DNA of 16,548 nucleotides. Source: an uncultured Ruminococcus sp. Its GTDB lineage: Bacteria; Bacillota; Clostridia; Oscillospirales; Ruminococcaceae. Position numbers and translations under genes: made by a program. The notes beneath the pieces are model-generated. The model made no database searches. It was given only the letters and a program-made list of their open reading frames with translations, and was not told where the DNA came from. Below, in pieces: positions 7,051-15,000 of the stretch; the stretch's first letter is position 1; the number at the start of each line of letters is the position of its first letter. The stretch is from the NCBI GenBank assembly GCA_902796865.1, contig CADBQZ010000052.1:1-16548 (forward strand). Reading direction: 5' to 3'.

Positions 7051-7870
7051 CGCTATCACCTTTATCAAGGTTATCAATAAACTCTCTTAAATTTTTAAGC
7101 TGTTCAGAAAGAGTCGCATCAACAAGTCCATCCGACGTATTAATGATACAGCTTTCCTTTGGAAGACCGTTTGTAAGGATAAATTCAACATTTTGCCCGG
7201 ATGCTGCAAGTTCTTTTTCAAGCGTATCTATATAGCCTGTAAGCTCTGCCGATACTTCTGCTTTTACCCATTTTGTATCACGGACATAACGCAGGGCGTC
7301 CTTTATTACGCCGTACATTATCATGTCGTCTTCCTCGATCTTCTGAGCAATGACCTTTTCGCTTATATCAACTGCAAGATGCCTGAGTTCTTTTGCATAT
7401 TGTTCAAAAAACTCATTTCGCTCTTTCTTGATCTCCTCAATAGAATGCGATATATAAAGAGCAAGATTTTCAAGAAGCTTTGTTTTATCTTCAAACCCCT
7501 TTTTTTCGCCTTCCTCTATGGCTTCCTGCCGCAGTTGAGTAGCCTGCATCTGTGCATCATTTATGATCTGACTTTTCTGCATCTCAGCCGATGCAAGTAT
7601 CGCATTTGCTTCCTCCTGTGCATTTTTTATAAGCATATCGCATTCGCTTTTTGCTTTTATTCTCTTTCTGCTAAGCTCGCCTGCGAGTTCATTTCTGAGT
7701 TCACCGGTTATCTCCTCACGAAGCTCCGGAGTTATCACAGGCGAATTTGAGCTTTCTTCACTTTCTTGTGTTTCATCACCGGGTGGAGGGTCGATCTTAA
7801 AATCGACATCAGGTATCTTTACGATCTTTTTATCTCTCCTGATATCCTCGGGTTTGATAATCCTACGCAA
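7040..7870 (-). CDS. fliH: Flagellar export regulator FliH
   Basis: FliH dimerises, binds the FliI N terminus and docks the ATPase at the C ring. The 276-residue product shows the family plan: a short conserved start RRIIKPEDIR, an acidic Pro-rich linker (25-50), a long coiled coil at about 55-150 rich in Glu/Ala/Lys/Gln (e.g. AQEEANAILASAEMQKSQII), and a C-terminal globular half resembling the E subunit of V-type ATPases (LAVDISEKVIAQKIEED). The start is TTG (7868-7870), inside the last codons of fliG; the two genes overlap by 8 bases. I accept TTG because there is no ATG or GTG near the family start and because GGAGAGGA lies about 7 bases upstream. Its end overlaps fliI by 11 bases. The pairwise overlaps suggest fixed FliG:FliH:FliI output by coupling. 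Confidence 0.93.
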   Translation of the reverse strand: MRRIIKPEDIRRDKKIVKIPDVDFKIDPPPGDETQESEESSNSPVITPELREEITGELRNELAGELSRKRIKAKSECDMLIKNAQEEANAILASAEMQKSQIINDAQMQATQLRQEAIEEGEKKGFEDKTKLLENLALYISHSIEEIKKERNEFFEQYAKELRHLAVDISEKVIAQKIEEDDMIMYGVIKDALRYVRDTKWVKAEVSAELTGYIDTLEKELAASGQNVEFILTNGLPKESCIINTSDGLVDATLSEQLKNLREFIDNLDKGDSDEG

Positions 7871-8888
7871 TTATTTCATCCTCTCCGCCCTTTGAAATTA
7901 CGATCTCGCCGGCTTCCTCAAGCCGTCTTATAACAGAAACTATCCTCTGCTGTGCTTCCTCAACGTCACGCATACGGACATTATGCAGATACTGAATATC
8001 TGTCTGTATAGTCTCTCTCTGACGCTGAGACATATTGTTGAATATAACATTCGCCACCTCTTCGGTAGCCGCCTTGAGTGCAACGGTAAGATCCTTTGTA
8101 TCGACCTCTCTGAGGAATAGCTGGATCTCCATATTATCAAGGTAAACAATATCTTCAAATACGAACATGAGCTTCTTGATCTCTTCAGCAAGCTCTGGCT
8201 CTTCGTCCGAAAGCTCTGAAAAGATGTATTTCTCTGTTTTTCTGTCTACTCTGTTCATGATCTCGGCAACGAAGTTTATGCCGCCGAATTCTGTAACATC
8301 GACAGATGCGATAGCCGCTGCCTTTTTGCTTAAAACGGACTCGACTATATTTATTACCTCCGGCGAGGCTCTGTCGAGGTTTGATATTCTCTTGATAACA
8401 TCAAGCTGAATATCAGCAGGCAGCTCTGAAATGATCTGTGAAGTCTGCTCCGCATTTATGTACGAAAGTATTATAGCTATCGTCTGCGGATGCTCATTCT
8501 GGATCATCATGATAAGATTCTTATAATCTACCTTTCTTAAGAAATCAAAGCTCCTTGTCTTATTTGATTTCAAGACCTGCTCCATGAGATACTGTGCTCT
8601 CTGCGGTCCGAAAGCCTTGTCAAGGACATCCTTGGCATAGCCTTCGCCGCCTTCGGTTACCACCTTCTGAGTTATACAAAGATCATAGAAATCCTCCATG
8701 ATCTGATTCAGCTCAGCTGCAGAAAGCAGATCTATTTTAGCAATTTCACCTGTTATAGCTTCTATTTCGTCGTCTCTCAAGTATTTGTATACTTCCGATG
8801 CACTGTCAACACCCAAAGCAATCATTATTGCAGCAACTTTGGTCGCCGATGTTATCTGCGATTGTTTTTCTGTATCGGTAGAAGCCAT
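7863..8888 (-). CDS. fliG: Flagellar motor switch protein FliG
   Basis: FliG is the rotor protein on the cytoplasmic face of the MS ring. It binds FliF through its N-terminal domain, FliM through the middle, and receives torque from MotA at the C terminus. The length (341) is typical. The N-terminal domain has KVAAIMIALGVDSASEVYKYL (17-37). The middle carries the conserved EHPQ (132-135) within NEHPQTIAIILSYI. The C-terminal domain has MFVFEDIVYLDNMEIQLFLR (241-260) followed by EVDTKDLTVALKAA, and ends with RDVEEAQQRIVSVIRRLEEA. The torque helix reads DNMEIQ where most relatives have DDR-x-IQ, so a usual Arg is missing. The start (ATG, 8888) lies 2 bases after the fliF stop (8891-8893); AAGGAG is 14 bases away, rather far, so coupling to fliF is likely. 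Confidence 0.97.
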   Translation of the reverse strand: MASTDTEKQSQITSATKVAAIMIALGVDSASEVYKYLRDDEIEAITGEIAKIDLLSAAELNQIMEDFYDLCITQKVVTEGGEGYAKDVLDKAFGPQRAQYLMEQVLKSNKTRSFDFLRKVDYKNLIMMIQNEHPQTIAIILSYINAEQTSQIISELPADIQLDVIKRISNLDRASPEVINIVESVLSKKAAAIASVDVTEFGGINFVAEIMNRVDRKTEKYIFSELSDEEPELAEEIKKLMFVFEDIVYLDNMEIQLFLREVDTKDLTVALKAATEEVANVIFNNMSQRQRETIQTDIQYLHNVRMRDVEEAQQRIVSVIRRLEEAGEIVISKGGEDEIIA

Positions 8889-8890
8889 AG

Positions 8891-10501
8891 TTAATCGTCA
8901 CGCTCCTTCAACATTGAGCGTATAAGTGCAGCCGTAAGCTCCGGATTGTTGCGGGCAAACTCTCTGACTTGTTCTTCGGTCTCCCTCTCCTTCTTGTTGT
9001 GCTCGTCTGCCTGTTCTTCGATAGTTCTTCTGCGTTCTTCTTCTATCATTTCCTGAAGTTCTGCTACCTGTTCCTCATGAGCTGCCTGTTCTTCAAGACG
9101 TCTTCTCTTTGCACGTCTGAGAAGAATGAATGTGATTATTCCGCCGGCTATGAGAATTACACCAAGTATTATACCGATGATAAGAAGCCATCTCATAGTA
9201 GCATCGTCAAATATGCTCTTTTTCTCTTCGATTTCTGTCTCTTCATCAGTAACGACTCTGCTGTAAACAGAGATCTTATCTTCGTCTATATTGGTAGCAT
9301 TTCTTACGATGCCGATAATAGCATTTCTTTCATCTCTTGACATGAACGCATTTTCCGATGCAACAACAACAGAGATAGAAGCATCTTTTACTGTACCCTG
9401 CGCTCTTTCAGTCTGTGTGAGCAGGTAACCAAGATCCAGCTTGACATCGTCCTCGTAATGAACGGTATCATCACTGTTTAAGTTATCCTCCTCATCATTC
9501 TGATAATTTGGTATATCGTCGTTGTTTTCTTCGCCGACTACACCGCCCTCATCAACAGGCTTGTTATTGGTATCATATTCCTTATGTTCGTCTGTAACAT
9601 AGCCCTGTCCGGTCTCCTCATCCGGGAGAAGTCTTCTTGCTTCTTCAACTACTTTATCATAGTCGATAGAAACAGAAGCTACTACGTCTACCCCCTTAGG
9701 GTACATATTTTTAAGTATTTCCCTTACGTTGTTCTCATACTGTGCCTTGATAGCATTTACATACTCGAGCTTATCCGCAAGGTCGATACCGGAATTGTCA
9801 TTTGAAATAGCAAGTTCTTCTGTTGAAAGAAGTTCCTGCCCTGTCGTGCTGTCTATAACACGAACATTTTCAGGCTCTATCTTCTGAGCACTGAATGCAA
9901 CTAAGTTTTTAACTGCCGAAACATTTGCCGCAGTAAATGCTGCGCTGTTTGAAAGTGTAAGCGTAACGCTTGCCTTGGCAGTATCTTCATTTTGCTTCCA
10001 CGCATAATCGCTCTTTTCAGGGAATGTGATAGTAACTACCGCTCCCTTGATGCCTTCTATGCGCTTTAATGTGGTCTGCAATCTGTCCTGAAGTTCAAAA
10101 CGAAGTGTCTGCTGCTTTTCAAACTCAGTCATAGTCATGCTGAGATTGTCAAAGAATGTACCGTAGGAAGGTGCTGTCTGCGGATAGCCTTTTTCAGCAA
10201 GCTGATATACAAGGTTATCCCATTCGTTCCTTCTTACCATTATCTCGCCTTCGGAGTTTATCTCCGTCTCGACGCCCTGACCCTGAAGTTCCTGATATAC
10301 CTGTGCAGATTCTTCTGTAGACATATCAGGGAAAAGCACAATAAAATCGTCTTCGTCTGAACTATTGAGCACTACTGTAAGTATTATAGCACCGATAATA
10401 AGTGCTGCTGCACCTGCAACGATCACTATCTTAAGTACAGTTGTAAGCCCTTTCCAGAATTTTTTGACCTTTTCCCAAAGATTTTTAAGCTTTTCTTTCA
10501 T
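8891..10501 (-). CDS. fliF: Flagellar MS-ring protein FliF
   Basis: FliF forms the MS ring in the inner membrane, the base on which rotor and export gate assemble. The product is 536 residues, normal size. It has a basic cytoplasmic N-terminal stretch, TM1 at about 21-46, periplasmic ring-building domains from about 52 to 430 (PQTAPSYGTFFDNLSM and RIEGIKGAVVTITFPEKS are family hallmarks), TM2 at about 438-461, a charged coiled coil (465-515) and the C-terminal FliG-binding tail NNPELTAALIRSMLKE. A strongly acidic insert (about 305-355, many Asp/Glu/Asn) splits the beta-collar region; such a linker is usual, though the acidity here is marked. The ribosome site is weak (AGAGAG about 14 bases upstream), but an in-frame stop just upstream leaves this ATG as the first possible start. 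It follows fliE after an unusual 118-base gap. Confidence 0.97.
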   Translation of the reverse strand: MKEKLKNLWEKVKKFWKGLTTVLKIVIVAGAAALIIGAIILTVVLNSSDEDDFIVLFPDMSTEESAQVYQELQGQGVETEINSEGEIMVRRNEWDNLVYQLAEKGYPQTAPSYGTFFDNLSMTMTEFEKQQTLRFELQDRLQTTLKRIEGIKGAVVTITFPEKSDYAWKQNEDTAKASVTLTLSNSAAFTAANVSAVKNLVAFSAQKIEPENVRVIDSTTGQELLSTEELAISNDNSGIDLADKLEYVNAIKAQYENNVREILKNMYPKGVDVVASVSIDYDKVVEEARRLLPDEETGQGYVTDEHKEYDTNNKPVDEGGVVGEENNDDIPNYQNDEEDNLNSDDTVHYEDDVKLDLGYLLTQTERAQGTVKDASISVVVASENAFMSRDERNAIIGIVRNATNIDEDKISVYSRVVTDEETEIEEKKSIFDDATMRWLLIIGIILGVILIAGGIITFILLRRAKRRRLEEQAAHEEQVAELQEMIEEERRRTIEEQADEHNKKERETEEQVREFARNNPELTAALIRSMLKERDD

Positions 10502-10561
10502 GTAACAAAATCATACTCTCTCTAACAAATTTCTAATAAATAGATCACATATCTTCCGGAA

Positions 10562-10595
10562 CGGTATTTACTTATATATTATATATAGTATACCG
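10562..10595 (-). other. A+T-rich hairpin in the fliE-fliF spacer
   Basis: CGGTAT (10562-10567) pairs with ATACCG (10590-10595). The A+T-rich interior continues the stem through ACT/AGT (10570-10572 with 10587-10589) and ATATA/TATAT (10574-10578 with 10582-10586), leaving two small bulges and a 3-base loop. No T run follows on the minus strand, so this is not a standard terminator. It fills the centre of the longest spacer within the operon and could set fliE versus fliF transcript levels. Confidence 0.5.
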
Positions 10596-10611
10596 AACAC
10601 TAATCTGTCAT
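10578..10611 (-). promoter_or_regulatory. Possible weak internal promoter upstream of fliF
   Basis: The minus strand carries ATGACA (one mismatch to TTGACA) upstream of an A+T-rich run that contains TATAAT and TATATA. Spacing is not ideal: about 22 bases to TATAAT and about 18 to TATATA. The same DNA forms the hairpin described at 10562-10595, so the match may be a by-product of the A+T run. Low confidence. Confidence 0.2.
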
Positions 10612-10619
10612 ATTATCTG

Positions 10620-10928
10620 TCAGATCTGCATAGAAAGAATATCTTTATACGCATTGACTGCTCTTGTAACGAGCTGTACTGTCATTTCTATTGCAGTCGA
10701 TGCCTTTGTTGAATCAAGCATTGCTGATTCTATGTCATTTGATGCACCTGTTGCTATATCTGTAGCACTCTTTAATGACTGTGCTTCAAGTGCCTTTACA
10801 TCTTCTATTTTTCCGGCAAGTATCTCGCCAAAAGTAACAGTATCCTTTTTATCCTGCTTTGCAACAGTATCAACGGTACTTATCGGTGTGATAGCCGAAA
10901 GTCCCGATATAGGAACTATGTTGTACAT
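10620..10928 (-). CDS. fliE: Flagellar hook-basal body complex protein FliE
   Basis: FliE is the first rod-level component exported. It joins the MS ring and export gate to the proximal rod protein FlgB. The 102-residue product is the usual size. After a variable N terminus it shows TFGEILAGKIEDVKALEAQS (32-51), the central helix, and the conserved C-terminal helix AMLDSTKASTAIEMTVQLVT, then RAVNAYKDILSMQI. Family members keep the pattern 'A..K...A..l...vRNK...AYqEIM.MQ', which is easily recognised here. The strong site GGAGGAA lies 7 bases before the ATG at 10928. It is 24 bases downstream of flgC and followed by a 118-base structured gap before fliF. Confidence 0.96.
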   Translation of the reverse strand: MYNIVPISGLSAITPISTVDTVAKQDKKDTVTFGEILAGKIEDVKALEAQSLKSATDIATGASNDIESAMLDSTKASTAIEMTVQLVTRAVNAYKDILSMQI

Positions 10929-10952
10929 TTTATTTTCCTCCAGTCACACGAA

Positions 10953-11381
10953 TTAACCATTTCTGCCTATCTCAAGTGCCTTTGAAGCCATAGCCTTAAC
11001 GACTGATAATGCGCTGACATTAGCTTCATAAACTCGTGACGCTTCAAGCAGATCCACCTGTTCTTCTGTATTGTTGACGTTTGGATAATAAACATATCCA
11101 TCTTCGTCAGCATCAGGATGTTCGGGATCATAAACAGGTCTTAAGTCTTCCTGGCTTTCAACGACATTAGCAACACGGACACCGCCGCCCTGCACCTGAT
11201 TCAATACTTCGTTGAATGACTGAGCCCTTTCCTGAAAAATTATCTGCTTTCTGCGGTAAGGTCCACCGCTGGCAGTTCTGGTGGTATTCTGATTTGCGAT
11301 ATTCTGGAGTATTATATCGGTTCTGAACCTTTCGGCAGTAAGCGCCGAACCGACAGTATTTATGGAATTTAAAAATGCCAT
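10953..11381 (-). CDS. flgC: Flagellar basal-body rod protein FlgC
   Basis: FlgC is a proximal rod protein placed between FlgB and the distal rod. The 142 residues match the family size. The N-terminal rod domain shows SINTVGSALTAERFRTDIIL followed by QNIANQNTTRT (26-36), a variant of the usual 'NIANanTT.T'. GGPYRRKQIIFQE (39-51) is the family's central strand. GGGVRVANVVESQEDLRPVY and DPEHPDADEDGYVYYPNVN follow, and the C-terminal helix VDLLEASRVYEANVSALSVV then KAMASKALEIGR closes it. There is no signal peptide, as expected for a type III export substrate. GGAGAGG lies 6 bases upstream of the ATG. It sits 16 bases after flgB and 24 before fliE. Confidence 0.97.
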   Translation of the reverse strand: MAFLNSINTVGSALTAERFRTDIILQNIANQNTTRTASGGPYRRKQIIFQERAQSFNEVLNQVQGGGVRVANVVESQEDLRPVYDPEHPDADEDGYVYYPNVNNTEEQVDLLEASRVYEANVSALSVVKAMASKALEIGRNG

Positions 11382-11397
11382 TTTCTACCTCTCCTTA

Positions 11398-11763
11398 TCA
11401 CTTAAAGTTGCTGTTGGTGAAGACGTACCTGAGATTGCTGATAGCTGAATTGAGCTTGCTTATAATAGCCGACGACTGTATATAAGCGCTGTACAGCTCA
11501 AGATTTTCTTTATCAACATCAACATTGTTGCCGTCAACGAGCACATTTGTCTCATACACCTGTGAAACGTCCGTTTTAAAGCTGTATCTCTGTTTACCTT
11601 TTTTCGACATTGCATCATCAAGAACGTTCTTGAAGCTTACAGTCTTATAATGGTAATTAGGAGTATCAATATTAGCAATATTCTGCGTATGGACTTCCTG
11701 CTTTACAGCCATCTGTCTGATACCATTTTCCATAGCTTTAAAAGCGATCGAATCAAGATACAT
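11398..11763 (-). CDS. flgB: Flagellar basal-body rod protein FlgB (first gene of the operon)
   Basis: FlgB is the most proximal rod protein, contacting FliE. The product is 121 residues, slightly shorter than the roughly 130-residue average. The rod domain has ALEN-like start 'AFKAMENGIRQMAVKQEVHT' (7-26) and the conserved NIANIDTPNYHYKTVSF (28-44). A variable polar middle follows, then the closing helix NLELYSAYIQSSAIISKLNS, SAISNLRYVF. GGGAGG sits 6 bases before the ATG at 11763. As the first gene, it is preceded by two candidate promoters and a folded leader (11794-11979). Operon leadership by flgB is the usual arrangement in Firmicutes, although the codY/clp-type genes found upstream in Bacillus are not present here. 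Confidence 0.97.
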   Translation of the reverse strand: MYLDSIAFKAMENGIRQMAVKQEVHTQNIANIDTPNYHYKTVSFKNVLDDAMSKKGKQRYSFKTDVSQVYETNVLVDGNNVDVDKENLELYSAYIQSSAIISKLNSAISNLRYVFTNSNFK

Positions 11764-11793
11764 AATGTGCCTCCCACATATACAAAATCTAAT

Positions 11794-11822
11794 ATTATAT
11801 CAAATAAAAGTCTTGATATGAA
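11794..11822 (-). promoter_or_regulatory. Flagellar promoter P2, close to flgB (sigma-A type, extended -10)
   Basis: TATAAT (11794-11799) with an upstream TGA making a full extended -10 (TGATATAAT), 17 bases from TTCATA (11817-11822, four of six matches to TTGACA). The start of transcription would be near 11787, giving a leader of about 23 bases with the flgB ribosome site. No sigma-28 type GCCGATAT element is seen. Confidence 0.6.
11797..11819. promoter_or_regulatory. Dyad overlapping promoter P2, candidate operator
   Basis: ATATCAA (11797-11803) and TTGATAT (11813-11819) are perfect 7-base inverted repeats separated by 9 bases. One arm covers the extended -10 and the other reaches the -35 of P2. 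Half-sites about 16 bases apart (centre to centre) suit a dimeric DNA-binding protein. No regulator is encoded in the window. Confidence 0.4.
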
Positions 11823-11863
11823 AATGAATATTAAATTTCGTACCTTCTTTTTGTTCAAAGGAC

Positions 11864-11935
11864 ATCGGTGCCCCATAAAACCGCAGTTTTACGGGATCTT
11901 ATAGCTTTTTTCTCTTTTTGGCGCTATATACCGAT
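11864..11935 (-). ncRNA. Structured 5' leader of the flagellar operon, predicted three-way junction
   Basis: Downstream of promoter P1 the transcript can form three stems that meet in one compact junction. P1 stem: AUCGGU (11930-11935) with ACCGAU (11864-11869), 6 bp. P2 stem: UAUAGC (11923-11928) with GCUAUA (11900-11905), 6 bp, capped by an A-rich 17-base loop. P3 stem: CCCGUAAAAC (11886-11895) with GUUUUAUGGG (11872-11881), 10 bp with one G-U, capped by UGCG. The joining strands are 1, 4 and 2 bases. I do not recognise it as a known riboswitch class; it lacks the c-di-GMP-I core motifs. A 5-bp alternative stem (GGGCA with UGUCC, 11874-11861 region) would break the P1 stem, as a switching element might. 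No covariation evidence is available here. Confidence 0.45.
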
Positions 11936-11950
11936 TATTTTTCTTATCTC

Positions 11951-11979
11951 ATTATATCATAAAAAACTTAAAAATGCAA
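11951..11979 (-). promoter_or_regulatory. Flagellar promoter P1, distal (sigma-A type, extended -10)
   Basis: TATAAT (11951-11956) preceded by TGA gives a perfect extended -10, with TTGCAT (11974-11979) 17 bases upstream as a weak -35. Transcription would start near 11944, making a leader of about 180 bases that includes the three-way junction. It lies about 50 bases beyond the helicase stop codon. Confidence 0.6.
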
Positions 11980-12029
11980 CAGTAAATTGCAAATTTCATA
12001 AAACATTTTTCGGCACTTCTGCCATTTTT

Positions 12030-15000
12030 TCACATTTTATCGCTATTTAACAAAAAATTTACAATATTTTCTCCATCAACGCAGATCCTTACTGAACCGG
12101 CACGATAATTCAAAAGTTTCTTCTGTTTAAGATGCTCTATACTGCTCTCAACAAACACCGGCGCTATGCCTAAAGCATTAGAAAGATTCTTAACCGTAAG
12201 CACCTGTCCCTTGAAGTCAAAAGCCGCACGAAGTATGAATCTGTCGAGGATATTGAATTCCTCATCCGGACTTTCAGAAACCGTATCAGGCATATCCTCT
12301 CTTTTCATATAAACATCTTTTTTATGCACTATCTTATCTTGTTCTGTCTTTGCAGAGACTTTATCAAGCACAACATTAGGTATATCTGCCGCTTTTCTTA
12401 TGCCGCCAAGTCTTCCTGTTACTTTATAAAGTTCGCTGAACATTTTTGATGCTTTATTATCCGAACAGCCTATAAAGTTTTCAGAACACGCAGTAATTAT
12501 AAGAAGCTGCCTTGCTCTTGACATAGCAACATTTATTCTTCTGCTGTCACGGGCGAATCCTATTGAATGTTCCTTGTTATTTCGCACAAAGCTCACTATT
12601 ATTATATCTTCTTCCATGCCCTGAAATCTGTCAACAGAACCTATTCTTAGTGAAATATTCGCAAGGTCTGACGAAAAACCGCTGTCTATCAAATGATTTT
12701 CAAGCAGCCTTACCTGTGCATCGTAAAAAGTAATTATACCAACACTTTTTTTCATGCCATTTGCGCTAAGATTTTTTTGCAATACAGCAAGAATATCCTT
12801 TATACATTTCACTTCGTATTCATTGCAAAAGCTTTTGCCCGACTTCTTTTCATAGTTTATCTCTGTATTAGGTATATCGTACCAAAGAACGTGATCTTCT
12901 TCGGATATATCATACCCTTCGCAGTTATGCGGTTTTCCTCCAAGCGGAGATTCAAGCCTTCCGGCATCTGTATCCATATAAAACTGATTGATAAGCGCTG
13001 CTATATCCCTGTGCATACGGTACTGTCTGAAAAGCATTGTACGATACGAACTGTCAGAATTTTCATACAGTTCCTCAAACGGACTTACCTTTATAAGTTC
13101 TCTTAGGTTTCCATCTGTTTCATCGAGTTCATCGTAAGCTGTACTGTCTATAAACGGCGGAAGCTGCTTATGGTCACCGACAAGTATTATTTTTTTACCT
13201 TTAAGCATAGGGAGTATCATGTCAGGAAGTGTACTCTTACTTGCTTCATCAATTATCACAACATCAAACGAAGGATAATCATCATTAAAATCCTTTGTTC
13301 CGCTCTGTATGCAGGTGATGCCTATGACATTTGCATTTTCTATGTAGAGCTTTTTAAGAGAATCATACTCTTTTCCGCCAACGCCTATACTCTTTCTCCA
13401 GCTTTCAAGAAGCGCTCTCCATTTATTATACCTCTCACATCTGAGCTGGTAATACTTGTTGACATTATATTCTATGCGTTCAAGACTTATATCATGAACA
13501 TCTATATTTTTGAGCGCCTTGCCGTAAAAATCATCCTCCTTAAGATTTTCTGAGAAAAGCTGTGCTGAAAATCCATAATCCTTCGAGGCATCTTCGGATT
13601 GTTTAAAAAGATCTTCACATTTAGCTCTCACAGCAAAATACTCATTCTGATACTCCTCACATAATGCGTCAAGCCCAAGATGAAAAGCATCGACATTATC
13701 ATTGAACTGCTTATCGTTTTCAAGTATCCAGATACGCTCGCAATAGCGTATCGACTTCTGCTGCATACTAGCTACAAGATTTTCTGCACGGTGAAGATAG
13801 ATCACCGCCGCTTTACGCCACTTCCGCCCGAATATAAGTCTTCTTATACCGGACGGCTCAGAATCAAGTATCCTCTCGCCTTCTTCATAAAGCGCAGTGA
13901 TCATTTCTCTGTCAGCATAGTAAAATATTCCCTCAAAAGCTATATCTTCTATAATATCCATACTTATGCTGCTTTTGATGTATTCAAACTGCTCACAGAA
14001 TCTTGCAGTATATTCATCTATAAAAGCAAGCTCATCAGTATAGCGGTGCATAAGCTCTACATCAGCCTTGATATCAAGATAAATGCTTTCAAGGTCGTTA
14101 TATATATCCATAGGTATACGCATATCCTGCGGATAACATTCCCTTGCCTGATAAGCATATCCTATATCATCAAGTTCATATGCTTTGTCGATATATTCAA
14201 AGAACTGTGTACGGCTGTTCTTTATCTCTTCATAAACATTTTGGTAAAAATAAAGCTGTGACTCTTTAGAAAGCTTTTCCTCACGAAGAGCTATCACATT
14301 TTCTGCCTGTGAAAGTATCTCCGGCATACGTTCTCTTGCAGACTTTAGCTGCGAAAGCTTTTCGCATATCTCGTTGTCCATCTTATTGGAAGCTGACGCT
14401 ATTTCAGCAGTCCATGTTGCAACGACATTATCCTCGATAAACGGAAGTCCTTCTTCTTCAACACGGGAACTGTCTCCCTTTCGCAGTACACGTATCCCGG
14501 GGTCTCTCATAACTCTCGATATCGCATTATCCACTGCAAGATTCGACTGTGAAACGATAAGTGTTGAAAGTCCTCTTTTTGAATTCTGATAACAAAGTTC
14601 AGCAATAACGGTAGTCTTGCCCGTTCCGGGAGGTCCTTGTATAAGATATAGATCTTCCGCATTGAGCGCCGCTTCGACCGCTCTTAGCTGTTCCGGATTA
14701 AGGCTGTCAGACAGAAGGTCATCTTCGTTTAAGATTATATTATCTCCGGGCGCTCTGTTTGCCTGCATAGGGTCAAAAATGAATTCAGCCAACCGCTTGT
14801 TCACTGCATAGCCGGCACAAAGTTTATCAAGCCCTTGTTTCATACGCTTACAGGTTATATCGGCTGCTCCGTCGAATGCGATAAGCTTTATACCGTTCGA
14901 CAGCTCTTTCATTATATCTATTACATTATTTCCGAACGGTCTCACGGTAAGTATACCGTCATGAAGCCTTTCTGCCGAACCGAATCCCCATAACGGAGTA

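Noticed and set aside
11872..11920. Plus-strand intrinsic terminator (10-bp stem followed by T-rich DNA)
   Set aside because: There is no plus-strand gene for it to end, and the T-rich stretch is interrupted by the partner strand of another stem.
11764..12029. c-di-GMP-I (GEMM) riboswitch before flgB, as known in some Clostridia
   Set aside because: The conserved GEMM core segments are not present on the minus strand; the fold seen is a different three-way junction.
11764..12029. Invertible, phase-variable flagellar switch as in Clostridioides difficile
   Set aside because: Only 6-10 base inverted repeats are found; no pair of about 20-base inverted repeats flanks the leader.
12001..12032. 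Terminator after the helicase gene
   Set aside because: The hairpin GGCA-GAAG-TGCC has only 4 bp and is followed by GAAAAATG rather than a T run on the transcribed strand; it is too weak to call, so some read-through into the flagellar leader is possible.
13680..14261. 193-codon open frame on the plus strand inside the helicase gene
   Set aside because: It has no ribosome site or recognisable domain and is antisense to clearly coding helicase sequence; it is a shadow frame.
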